Source: Bigelowiella natans CCMP2755
Lineage: Eukaryota; Cercozoa; Chlorarachniophyceae
Direction: 5' to 3'
NCBI GenBank assembly: GCA_000320545.1
Contig: ADNK01003181.1
Location: 1-60,721 of the forward strand
Length of the DNA stretch: 60,721 bases
The notes below the pieces were generated by a model that made no database searches, was not told the DNA's origin, and saw only the letters and a list, made by a program, of their open reading frames with translations. Positions 1 to 12,065 of this stretch are shown here, in pieces. The translations under genes were made by a program, and so were the position numbers. Positions within the stretch are counted from its first letter, which is position 1, and the number at the start of each line of letters is the position of its first letter.

Positions 1-1265
1 TTTGAAGAGTTGTGTTTATTTTTATTAAAGATTATATTTTTATTAAATCGTGCACTGCGTAATCATTCGCGAAGCTTTCGCGAATGCCGCCGCACGTGGG
101 GCAGCACACTTCCGGTGTGCTGCCATGAGTCCCGCCGGAACCCACGTGCCTATGCTGTATTAATATCTACGTTATCTATATTCTATATCCGCGACAACCC
201 CTTTGTTGTCGCACGTGACTTGTGCCCGCGTAGTGGTACGCGCTACAAACAGCTAAGCACACGGTGATGTAGATGATCCTGGGTTTCTGCAACATGAAAC
301 ATGCCGAAGCAGTAAAAAGGAAGAAGACATCTGCAGAGGCGCGTGTCGATGCTCTCTTTGTAGCTATTGATTTACCTTCAATAGATAGCTCGATAGCGCC
401 ATGGCCATGGGAGGCCAGGCTGGACCTCTGAAGATGTGTCATCATATAATTTCATAATAATTTTTCGGCTCTTTGTGCTTGATCCACATCGCACGACAAA
501 ATTGTTGTAAACAATTATTCGCTGAATGCAGTTCTTCGGATGACATTCCCAGGTGACCGGCACCGGTGTCCCAACGAATCTGGGGGTTCGATTTCCTCTC
601 CATTGCATGCAATTCGCAACACTTTGGCACCACTGTTGCTAGGTTGGTCGTGTTTGTTGCTGACAAGTCCTTGCAATGATGTTTGTTGAGGCTCTGCTGC
701 ATGCAAACGCCTGTCTCCCATGCGGTTTTGGCGCACAGCACGCAGGTTTGATCAATGCTTTGTTCAATGTTCAATGTTCAATGTCAATGCAGTGAATCAG
801 TGAATGCGTGTTGATGCTCTCTGGCTGTCTAGCTGTGCACGTGCAGCACCATTGGCGACACAGCTAGGTGCAACGACCACTGGTTGTCACGCAAAGTGCA
901 CGCTAGCACGTTGCAGCCATGCTGGCATGTGACACACAATGACGTGAAGCAGCTGTGGTGTTGTGCTTTCACAAGCATGCTGGCATGTGTTGAGAAACAA
1001 CTCGAGCACAATTGTTTCATATGAGGATCATGATGAACACAGGCGACGCTAGCAGGCACAAAATGAGTGCAGCACACGTGGAGACGCAACAACCCGCATC
1101 TGAACACATCGCACGGGTGCGTGCAAAGTCTAGCATGCCCCTTAGCCTTGAGCACCGGTTCACAACACTTGTGATCGATCTCATGGCATGTTGAAACACA
1201 AAGGAGGAATCGGGATCGCACGTCTGTACACATCTCTGGATCTCCCTATTTTCTATGCGAAATTC
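1..1265. other. CTAG/GCATGC-rich spacer, no gene seen
   Basis: No coding exon could be supported. The block holds scattered CTAG and GCTAGC sites (for example near 640, 828, 864, 901, 1049 and 1131), two copies of a CATGCTGGCATGTG direct repeat (about 917 and 975), and a short tandem of TTCAATG units at about 762-789. A perfect 8-bp inverted repeat, GCGACAAC/GTTGTCGC, lies at 191-212. The composition matches the other spacers found behind gene 3' ends in this window. The kinase gene to its right also points its 3' end at this block. Confidence 0.6.
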
Positions 1266-1271
1266 CTTCTT

Positions 1272-3186
1272 TTAAGAACACATGGAATTTGTAACACGCC
1301 ACTGTTGTAGTGTCACATTCTTTGCCTTGTTTTTTAGTTTTGTCCAAACACACACGTGACAGTCCTCCACTCTTTTTGCGTGAAGTACTAACCTCCTTTC
1401 GGTCTTTAGGCAGCTTTCCAATCTACTATCTCTACCCACGACCCATTTTTGGGCATCTGTACCGTTGCTTGTCCACAAATGAACACGTGTACCCCTCTCA
1501 GTGTCTTCACAACCACCGTCTACATCTAGCACAAAATTCTCATCCAGCTTACTTTTGAAGCAAGAATTTTCGTATTTCCATAATTGTGATGCGTTTCCTT
1601 CTGTTTTCTTGCCGAGGATAATTGACGCACCCTCGTCCTGATGAAAAGAAAAACATATGCATAAACTATCATTTTTGTTCAGCACAACAACGTAGAAGTG
1701 TTAGACAAATAAACACGTTATATTTGAAAAAGGGATAGTATGGTGATGGGACATATGATTATTATGAATTAAATTAGAAATAAGTAGTAATACCAGATGG
1801 CAATCTTTGATTTCTAATACAAAACCTGTCTCCTTATTCTCTATATATATCCACTCCTTCTCAGCAACTTTCTGATCTCCTTTTTCACAATTACCCCCTC
1901 CGTATTCATTGTCTTCTTCTTCGCATGCCTTTCCTCCATATTCGCCTTCTAATATATGTACAGCTCCTCTGTAACATTTCTCGTCTCCAACAATGGCTGT
2001 CGGCCATCCTTTCTCTACCAATATCTTGTCAATCATTTCGACAACTTCTGGTGCATGAGGTCGCTCTGTGAAAGGAAATAAAATCATGTAAATATTATAA
2101 TGTCGTACATCCCACATCATTTCTAGCCAAATCAGTGTCAACACCCATACCCATATTATTTCTGTATTGTTGTTCAAAGAAGATGAGGATAACACCATTG
2201 TCACCTCATCTATCATTCTACGAGAATTATTGCTAAGACTTCTACCACTACTTCTCCTCCTCCTCCTTTTACTACTACTTGTATAGTCACGGATAAGAAT
2301 CTTGCCGACAAGCGGACCGAGCAGAGTATCTTTCTCTATGCACTCCTTTATGTGTCTCATAATTGCTTTGGGAGTATTAGCAAAATCTACACCTCCAGAA
2401 CCGCAGTCCTCTCGCATGCTAATGTCAATTCCGGATATTATTTCGCTGAAAATACATCCCATCGCCCAGATGTCGTCTGCACTATTGCATTTCTTCTGTG
2501 TTCGGCGCTCTGGAGACATATAATGGATCATACCCTGAGCTATGGACACGGTCTTTACCCTCTTCATTTTCATTGTCTTTGCAAGCCCATAGTCGATGAT
2601 TTTGATTGCTTGGATGTGGCGAAGGGGCCGACCAATTGTGTCTCGCAGGATTAGGATATTGCCCATATGTAGGTCTCGATGCACCATGCCAACATTGTGC
2701 AAGGCTGATAATCCAGAAAACATTTGTCTAGCCCATATCGCAAGGTGTTTCGAGGGATGCAAGCCTTTCTTCCAAGGACCATGAGGTGCCGGGTGGATTT
2801 TCAGGATCTGATAGGAGTAGCAGAACTCGAGGATGATGTGCAATGTTTCACCGATAAGCGTTGAAATATGATAACGACAGACGTTATAATGATTAGGGAG
2901 AGCCGCAAGGTTTCGAAGCTCCTTCCGATACAGCTAAATAAACAAATCAATCATGGCGAGCAATATTATATTGGATACTTGCTACCTCTTCTTCATCCCT
3001 GAACGACCCGTCTACTGTCTTGATTGCATAAATCTTGCCATCCAAAAGGTGTCGTGCACATCGGGTAACACCCCAGCCTCCAGCTCCAAGAATCACACTC
3101 GATTTAGCATCGAAGTCTGGAGGAAGAGCTGGGAGAGACGCTACCCTTATTTTCTCTACAAGAGCTGCTGGAACTTGCTCCATCAT
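1272..3186 (-). CDS. Protein kinase with C-terminal ricin B-type lectin domain
   Basis: Predicted exons are 2986-3186, 2279-2933, 1794-2065 and 1272-1637, all with GT-AG borders and continuous frame, giving about 497 residues. The N-terminal exon carries a glycine-rich loop (GAGGWG) and the ATP lysine in YAIK. The next exon has the catalytic loop HRDLHMGN, a DYG in place of DFG, and SPER as the APE-type motif. After the kinase domain come an acidic linker and a beta-trefoil with three QxW signatures (QLW, QKW, QQW), typical of ricin-B carbohydrate-binding domains. Family knowledge makes it a Ser/Thr-type kinase; the substrate is unknown. The 213-bp intron at 2066-2278 is a multiple of three and stays open in frame, so its retention would go unnoticed in a simple translation. 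The start chosen is the first of two adjacent ATGs; an extra upstream exon is possible. Confidence 0.8.
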
Positions 3187-3189
3187 TGG

Positions 3190-4284
3190 AGTACGCCATG
3201 CACGGGACCAATATATTCCAGAAATGTTATCAGTTTTCCCATTACGACATCAAAATGTGCGCAGTTTTTCTTGGAAAATTGGGTGATAATTACCGGTATA
3301 ATTTTATTAGAATTGGATGTGATTTTCTCCTGAAGACAAAGAATTCTGGAAGTCGTTGTCGTAATATCGGGATACATATCCGTCGCTCGTCGACTTCCCA
3401 CCGAGCAAGCAAGCAACATTCTTCATACGAGTACGCCTTTGGTGTGAGAGTGGGTATGCAGCTCATGAAGACAGTGGGAAGCCGTTGATCTACTGTGCGA
3501 TACCTTACGTCGTTCGACCAGAAAGGTTGGGTCCTCAAAAAAGCGTCTTGGTTAACTGAGGAGCGTAGACAACACGATATCAGAGATGCGAGGGGAGGTC
3601 ATGAAAGAAGAAAAAGAAGACGGGGAAAATGAGAACTCCCACAACAAATCAATCCAACTTAGCCGGAAGAAGGCTAAGAGACTGGTAATCCTTTTTTAAA
3701 AATTACAAATCGAGCTTCTCCCACCGTATTATGCCTTCAATTAGGCTGCAAAAGCTGCGTATAAAGAAAGGCGAAAAGCACGGAGACTTAATGCAGGTAT
3801 ACGGCAAATGATAGATTGGCGGTACATAAACCTCACTGTCTTGTTTCTATTTTCTTCGTGTTGATTGCTCCAATAAATTCTTGGAAAGGGAGCGGGCGCA
3901 GCAAAGTCTTCGAGGTGGTGGCCAGGAATACTAATCAATCAGTATATCCACGCAACCGCACGATAATAAAATCATCTTGGCTTGGTCACAATGTGTGTTT
4001 AGGCGGACGGCTTAGAAAATGTGCAATATTTTATCCACGGGAACCTTCGCCACACCAAACCATACATGTACGCTGGAGATAATGAATATCGTCTGCACGT
4101 ATGCGACCGCTCGAGTGTGTGCGTGCGTGCGTGTGTGTGATGGGGGTAGGGGGAAAAGATAGAATGGAAATTTTGACATTTATAATACTCAATAATTATG
4201 CTTGCTCCCCATCTTACAAGGTTTGATTATGTTGCTCGCACAAAAGCACGATGGTTCGGAAGAGGAATCTTGGAGGTCGTAGCA

Positions 4285-4317
<33 letters not shown>

Positions 4318-4520
4318 AAGAAGAAGAAAAAGAAGGAGGATTACCATGTGCATCTAAATTGTAGCCGTATTATTCGTCCTTGTTTTAAGTTTATATGTTC
4401 GTGTCAGTGTGAGGGGCATATAGAAGTGCCAATCTTCTTCTTCTTCCTCCTCCTCCTCTTCTTCTTCCTCTGCGTCTCAGGAGATTTTAGTTTGATCTAC
4501 ACTGCTGGTGTTGTTCCTAT
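3190..4520. promoter_or_regulatory. Divergent 5' region between kinase and pseudouridine synthase
   Basis: No convincing exon was found here, although early exons of the + strand gene may lie in the right half. The octamer TTGTCGTA sits at 3356-3363, about 170 bp upstream of the kinase ATG. A (TAG)n/(AAG)n microsatellite lies near 4286-4335. CTAG-rich DNA is absent, unlike the regions behind gene 3' ends. Confidence 0.4.
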
Positions 4521-4635
4521 AATGTAGGTTTACTCTGCTGAATTCGTTGCTTACAGTAAGGTAAGGAGCTTGTTGATTGGCAGCGCCCGAGATGACTTTA
4601 TTGCACAGAAGAAGAAACAAGAACAGTAACAATCG

Positions 4636-4671
<36 letters not shown>

Positions 4672-5276
4672 TGCATGCTTCAGTCTTCCATTTTAATTTT
4701 TAGGAGTATTATAAGAAGGCTATAGAAAGCGGACGTATAACCGTCAATGGAACCACGGTGTCTCACTAAGTGATTACCTATACTTGTTGCTGTATATTGT
4801 AATGAGGGAAATTGCTCCTTATTCTTCTTCTTCTCCTTCTTCTTCTTCTTCCTCTTCCATTAACATACGTCGTACACCTGCTCAGGTATCCACTGACTAC
4901 AAGCTCAAAGATGGCGACAAGATCAAGCATTCTGTACATCGACATGAACCACCGGTTGGTAGTGTTATAGTCGTAATAGCAGCAGCATGGAAGTGTTTGG
5001 GCGAAGGAGGAGGAGGAGGAGAGGAAATCGTATTGTATTTATCTCTGTTCCTGCTGATACAACATCTCATATCGTCATTATACGATCACAACTTCCACGA
5101 TTGTGCTTCATTTATAAGCATTTTTGTCCTCTTTGAAGGTTAGTGCGGACCCTGTGGTGGTGCATTTTGAGGACGATGAAACTGTTGTCGTATCAAAACC
5201 CTCTGGCCTTCCCATGCACCCTTGTGGACAATATCGTAATAGATGTACATATGTATATAAGTATATATGTATATAA

Positions 5277-5338
<62 letters not shown>

Positions 5339-7682
5339 GAGGGGGGGGGGGGGGGGGGAATAAATTATGGGAAATATACAGCGATGAAGGAGACGGGGAA
5401 AATAACGTCGTCAATTTTTGCTTAAATTTTCTAATCGTTTCTGCCTAATAACCTTCTTCCTCTTCTTCTTCTTTCTCTTTAATTCCCTTGGTTGTTTCTT
5501 ATTTGTTGTTCATCGAAGCATGGATGATTTTATATCATCGTTGCTGCTGCTAGTGCTGGTGCGTTTGTGAGAAATTTTATGGCTGAACAACACGAATAAG
5601 TTGCCTTTATGCAGGCCATAATTCACTGACATATATCCTCGCAAAGCAAAGAAACGACATCTTGCACCAGGTAGGTAAATCAGTAGCAGCACATCAGAGT
5701 AAAGTTGGTTGTGTGCTACTTTTTTCTCTACTCTCCCCTTGCTTCATATATAATCGTATAGCCAAATGCTATTGCGGCTCAAGCGAACACCAAATTGAGC
5801 AAAAATAGTAACACGGTGTGCTTATACTAATGCACGTACGCACACATTGATTTACATAGTGCTTACTTCCAATCTTCTTCCTTGCTCCTCCTCCTCCTCC
5901 TCCTCCTCCTCCTCCTCCTCTTCCTCTTCCGTGCTGGTGTTGCGTGATTGTTTCAGGTCCACAGGTTAGATAGGCTGACCTCTGGCCTGGTATGATGACC
6001 TTAATGATGATCATGATCATGATGTGTATGTGACGACGATGACGACGAAGACATTTCAGAATAGTATATTACCTGGTGATTGATGGATTCATTCATCCTC
6101 AGGTGGTGATGGCAAAGACCGCTGATCGTGCCGCGTCTCTGTCCAAACAAATCCGTTTAAATCAGGTAATAGCAATAATTCATCATGTTGGGGGAGAGTA
6201 AAGATAGGAATACGGGTTAAGACGAGGGGGGGGGATGTAGGAGATGAGAACATATCAAAACAGTATTAGTGTAGTAATGTTGGTAGCCGGCCCACCAGTT
6301 CAATGTAACAGCAGCTGCAGCAAATTTCCTTCACCTTTTAACATAGTCTTATATCACAGGCATTTTCTTCTCATTCTTGTGCGCAGTTGTCTTCTCCAAT
6401 CATCATCACAAGCAGCAGCAGCGGCAGCATCATGGAAAAACTAATAAAGAACGTGTTGTTTATATATATGAAAGGTGCAGAAGACGTACTTAGCACGTGT
6501 AAGAGGAAGGTTTCCAACAGGCCCAGAGGCCTTCAAGGTGCCATTCCTGCTGCTACTTATAGCTGCGAGTTTCTCCTACTCTATCGTTGATTATTGCATA
6601 TTTGGGAAGATGGTTTATGATCGTTTATGATTGTGTTTTTCCTCTGTCTTCTTTTGCTTCTCCTCCTTCTCCTCTTGCTGCTGCTGCTGCTGCTGCTACT
6701 TCTCTCATCAGGATCGACTACAAGAAGATAGTAGTATGATTACTTGTCATACGGGGAAAGAGGAAGAAGGAAAAACGACTACAGCTTCCTCTTCATCATT
6801 TTACCCTCCCTCCTCCTCCTCCTCCCCTCCTCTCCCCTCTTTACCACCAAAGACCACACTGATCACCGTGAGCGCACCGATAGCATGTGCGGATAAACGA
6901 GTAGGGAAGCAAGTGTGTGGGGAGAGAGCTGTTGCAATCCATAAGGCCGACATTGCCAAAAGAAAGGGTCAAATAGAGCTCAAACGGGTAGTAGTACACC
7001 CTCAAGAAGCAGCCTCAGCTAAAAATAAAGACAGGAGGAGTGTGAGCATGAAACCTCACTAACGTAACTTTATAATGCTGGCCTTTCTTCCTTCTCGTGG
7101 TGATGGTGGGTGGGATGACGAGCCACCGATGGCGGTGACGATGATTAAACGTTGTTTATATGCTGTGGTGGTAGGAGCAGTGGGAGAAGACTCTCAAACA
7201 TGCACAGACGACCTTTAGATTGGTAATTGTCTTAGTGCTGTATTGCTTGCTCTGTCGTAATTCTGCTTGGCCTGCTCCTCTTGCTGCAACCTCGTGAAAC
7301 CATGATCAGGCGTCTATTGTCATAATAATAATAATTATTATAATTATTATTATTATTGTTGTTGTTGTTGTTGTTGTTGTTAGCTCTCATACGATGGTAC
7401 GACAAGCCTGATTGAGTGTAAGCCGAAGACTGGCAGGACACATCAAGTATCTAGATTTTACTCTGTTTCATCATTTCCTTTCATCTTGTCGCTGTTGTGG
7501 TTAGGATATCCTTGCAATTATTCTTACGTTCGGTTTTTGTCCTTGTAGCTGTAGTTGTGAGGCCGTATGTCAGCATCACCATAACTATCATCATAAACAT
7601 CATCATCATTATCATCATTATCACAGATTCGAGTGCATCTTGAGTGGCTTGGCTACCCAATAGCGAATGACCCTTGTTACGG

Positions 7683-7716
<34 letters not shown>

Positions 7717-8619
7717 AAGAAGAAGAAGAAGAAGAAGCAGTAGTAGTAGCAAGTGGTGGTCAATTTTCATTCGTTGGGAATACTAGGCATCATCATCCTT
7801 ACCACGCTTCTCCAATATGACATTAAGGGGACAGCTATTTGAGTCTAATTCATATCCTCCGTACGGGGGCCTTCACACTCGCGATAAGAGAGATGAGGAC
7901 CAGAAAGAAGAAGGCAGCTCCAAGAAAGTGAACGACACTTGTGAGGGTGACGAGAAGAGTGTTGTTTCTCTGGACATTGAGCAATTTAGGCAAAATCATA
8001 CGGATTCACAGAAAATATGCTTTCAATGCCGGGTAGTAGGAATACCAATAGTATTCTATCTACATGATGAACCTGTGTGAGAAATAGATTATGCATTTGA
8101 CGTGTTTCCTTTTAGGAGGGAAGTTATTGGACGGACTCCCGGCGTCGATGCTCGCACATATGGCTTCATGCGCTCAAATATGAAGGTGCAACTACCGTAA
8201 TCACGAAAGTCGTTGCATGCTGCAGCAGGCTACTGCGTTTACGATGAACGTGTATGATCCCTTTTTTTCTTCTCTCTTTAAGTGCTTTGCTCTCTAACAC
8301 CTTTTACTATCTTAACACCACCATTTTTATGGTATTAGGGAGAGAATTGATCGTTAATATACCACATTATTAACTTTTACTTTCTTCTGCAGTACATGTA
8401 TATCTCTTCACATCGTTCTCTCCTTGTTCGTTCTCAGGTGATAACGGGTGGGTATATGAGGTCCCAGTCCCTTCATGGGCAAAGGTAGCAGTAGTAGCAC
8501 TTATTTATTTATATTCGAAGCATTTGGTAAATTATGTTGTGTGTTATCATCGCCGTGTTGTTAGGCATGCACACACGCACTACATATTTAAAAGTTTTCA
8601 ATATTATTGCTTGCCTTGA
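4521..8619 (+). CDS. RluA-family RNA pseudouridine synthase, PUS8/PUS9/RPUSD2 type
   Basis: About 14 exons were recognised. Supported ones include 4704-4757, 4886-4954, 5139-5235, 5615-5670, 5957-5989, 6103-6165, 6475-6537, 6712-about 7040, 7175-7222, 7384-7446, 7627-7682, about 7838-8032, 8116-8185 and 8438-8619. The order of motifs is that of the eukaryotic RIB2/PUS8/PUS9/RPUSD2 group: an S4-like start (IESGRITVNG), VHRHEPP, KPSGLPMHPCGQYRHNS, the catalytic HRLDRLTSGL with its Asp, VQKTYLARV, GRTHQIRVH, and a C-terminal LHALKYEGDNGW. Family knowledge: it isomerises uridine to pseudouridine in tRNA. A low-complexity Ser/Thr/Pro insert lies at about 6780-6850. The catalytic-Asp motif is on a 33-nt micro-exon. 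The first exon or exons upstream of 4704 are uncertain; a candidate ends near 4560. Introns contain many microsatellites. Confidence 0.85.
4637..4669. repeat. (TA)n microsatellite in pseudouridine synthase gene
   Basis: About 16 TA units, just upstream of the exon at 4704. Confidence 0.9.
5277..5358. repeat. Compound (TA)n(GA)n(G)n microsatellite
   Basis: TA units pass directly into GA units and then a run of about 18 G, all in one intron of the pseudouridine synthase gene. Confidence 0.9.
5885..5921. repeat. (CTC)n microsatellite in intron
   Basis: Twelve CTC-type units lie before the exon that carries the catalytic HRLD motif. Confidence 0.9.
7320..7381. repeat. (ATT)n/(GTT)n microsatellite in intron
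   Basis: ATT units pass into nine GTT units and end two bases before the acceptor AG of the exon at 7384. Confidence 0.9.
7685..7737. repeat. (TAG)n(AAG)n microsatellite in intron
   Basis: TAG units followed by AAG units start directly at the donor site after 7682. Confidence 0.9.
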
Positions 8620-9650
8620 AGCCATTTGCACTGCATTCGCATATCTAGATATTTGTATCTGGCAAAAAGTTGGAAAACATTCAATCATGTTCTTATGGTA
8701 GGAAACATTTGATTCAAGAAATGCCTGCAGTAAAGTCCTCCCGTTTCGGCAGCATGACGCATGATACAGTACGACAGTCCATGTCACTTTTCTGTCAGCT
8801 TGTCTGGAGATATAAGTATTTTCAACTCCCGTGCACGGATGCATCTAGTAAAGGAAAAAGACAGCAGATTAGATATTCTTCTTCCAGCTCGTATCGGTAT
8901 CAGTTGATTGCATTATGCTCTCAATGATAGCAACTAGAGTAGGTGTTTTACAGCAGTGTGGATGCATTGGATGATGTTCATGGTTGCCCGAACTGAACGC
9001 CTAATAAGTTAGTTACGCATAGAACGGTTTATGTGACGGTTGTAATGTTAATTTTTTTCAATTGTCATCTTAACGCATGACAGATTTCTTGATTGCAAAA
9101 CTGAGGTAAACATGCAGCTGTTATTTTCTTGAACCGTTGCTCATCTCTAGATCTGCATGGAACATGAACACACACACACACACACACACACATGCGTACA
9201 TAGGCAGCGACCTCAATATCTCTAGATCTAGCTAGCTAGCTAGCGAGCAAAGTTTTGCACACAGCTAGCTAGCTAGACAGTGCCACACTAGCAAGCTAGC
9301 AAGCACTACGTACCAGACTAGACTAGTAGAACAAAGCCTCGCGTGTATCGGAATATTTCAACTCCATGCACTCATACACTTAGCATACACCTAGATGCGC
9401 ACATTGCGGTACATCTAGACGTGCTATGCCCTTGCGTGGATTAGCCGTGATCCAGTGATCGCCACATGCATGAAGCGCACCAGCTAGCCAGTGATGTTGG
9501 TCTATGCTAGAATGGCTATATGGTGTAGCGCAACACAGTTAGGGCTAGAGTGGCTGACATGACTTATACTGGACGCGTGCACATGGTATGGAACCTATTC
9601 CTTCCTTCATGCGGTACATCGAATTTGGGCTCGTGTGCACAACGTGTAGA

Positions 9651-9683
<33 letters not shown>

Positions 9684-9990
9684 TCATGCATGGATAGCGT
9701 ATTGCCTCTTTAATTTTCTAGCTTGCTACCTTTTGAAATGGGCAAAACATGGTATGTGGCATGGAGAGGAGAGAATAAGATAGAGGGGGAGAGGGGAAAA
9801 GGGTAATAATATATCCGCTCTGTTTTGGCAGATATGACTATCGGGCCTACAGTTTACCATTATATAAACAAAAATACGCATAAAATATTTTTAATATGGG
9901 ATTATTCAGTCGCAATATACTTAATCCCTGAGTCAAATACCCCCCCCTCTCACACATACCCTTCTAAATTCGTCGTTTTTCAATTCCTGA
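8620..9990. other. CTAG-rich spacer between convergent genes
   Basis: This lies between the 3' ends of the pseudouridine synthase (+) and LIS1 (-). From about 9210 to 9720 it is dense in CTAG, with runs of GCTAGCTAGC near 9229 and 9264, plus TCTAGACGTG near 9415. Two (CA)n tracts lie at about 9170-9192 and 9655-9681. No exon is supported. Confidence 0.6.
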
Positions 9991-10006
9991 TTCATTTCGA
10001 GACGAA

Positions 10007-10753
10007 TCAGTGGCACTCCCATATCTTCAGGAGATTATCAACGCCCCCGCTCGCTAGCATGGGCCTCGCCATGTTGTAGTCAATAGATGTTACGAACGGA
10101 TCGTGGCAGTCCTCTAGTATCTTCTTGCATCTAAACTGCTTTTCTAAGTCCCACACGCGAATTGTCTTGTCATCCGCACAGGAGATAAGGTACTTTCCAG
10201 AGGGGTGGAAGATCACCGAGCGCACCCAATTCTCATGCCCGGAGATATCAGCTACCAACACACCACTAGAGATGTGGAAGATCTTTATCGTTTTGTCGCG
10301 GGAAGCAGATGCTAAGAACTGAGGGCTATATACTCTCCTCGACTCCCCGCCATTTGTTGTCCCACTACTGCCGTTAAAGGCACTACTGCTACCACCACCT
10401 GCAAGAGTAGTATTATATTATTATTAACAACGTATAAGAACAGTCACATCATCCTCGTTGCTACACACTCCATAATCATCATAATATCATCATCGTCGTC
10501 ATAATATTTTCTCTATTCCAACATTACGACCATTTCTTTGCTGTGGTGATGAGCTGTCAGTCTTAGCTTCTTCCTTGGGCTGCTTGTCGCTTTTCTTGCT
10601 TTCCCCATTACTACTATTGCTATCAGCAGTTTTAGCATTGCTGCCACTCAAATCTTCCTTGCTAACGTACCTGCACATGCACGTAACAATCACCAATTTT
10701 ACCATTAGAGAAGGGAGAAGAAGGGAAAATGGCCATTAACAGACGAAACTCCA

Positions 10754-10823
<70 letters not shown>

Positions 10824-11163
10824 AATATCGAGATTGTTTTGTTGCAATTACTTGAGCAGGATTTGGTCTGCCTTTTCGTGCGAGAAGCAGATGTGATCCA
10901 CCACATGTTTATGGTCCCTGATTTGGCCGGGGTGGTGGTGGTTGGGTGATGATGGTGATAATGACGATGACGATGATAAATGTTGATGATGGAGTAATAT
11001 GATCTCAAGAGCTGCTGTGCTGCCCATCTACTCACAAACTCATTGATGAATGTACCTGAAAGTGATGACCTCCTCCCCTTTCTTATAGTCCCAGATTCGA
11101 ACGCTCTATCAATTGCAGTATTGTACATTCATTAATTACAACGACGAGTTGTACTTTACTTTA

Positions 11164-11210
<47 letters not shown>

Positions 11211-11371
11211 CAAGTACAATGCACCCGCTACCTTCCCGTCTCAATTTAATTTGATCTTCTATTACGGTTATTTTACTCTTGGGTTTTCCCAGTACTATCA
11301 TCTATCTATTTATCAACCTATTTGCCGATTATTGATATATTTATTCCGGTCTTTATCATTGGTATTATTAC

Positions 11372-11402
<31 letters not shown>

Positions 11403-11687
11403 GTCGATTATTGATGTATTTATTCCGGTGTTTACTTATTTATTTATTCTATTGTTACATGATCGATGGAGCAAGATGCGAAGAGCTGGCTGCACGGAGA
11501 GACTTTTACTTGTCTAACCCAGTCAGAATGACCCTCTATTGTTCGCAGACAGTACCTTGAAATTGTTGCCGATGGTGGAGAATCGTTTGAAGAATATGAG
11601 GGAGAGATGGGGGGGGACGGGGGGAGAACGAAGGATGTTGGAGGAGGAGGAAGGAGGGATACGATGTTGTGAAGTCCATACAAACAC

Positions 11688-11740
<53 letters not shown>

Positions 11741-12022
11741 AACACACGACGATGACGACAACGATCATCTATGGCTGTACCCTGATTGCACATCCCAGAA
11801 TTTAATCGTTTTGTCCCGTGAGCATGACACTAAATGATCGCCAGCTGGGGTAAACCTGATGATGATGAAAAATGATATGATCACACGTCATTTATCATAT
11901 GCAGCACATAATACCACTTGGATCAAAGTTTTGCCATTGAAAAAGCGGGCTGCTGCCAAACCCCCCTTCCCGCGCCGCGCCCCGCCCCTCCCCACAATAA
12001 ATCAGATATTTAGTATTGTAGT

Positions 12023-12065
<43 letters not shown>

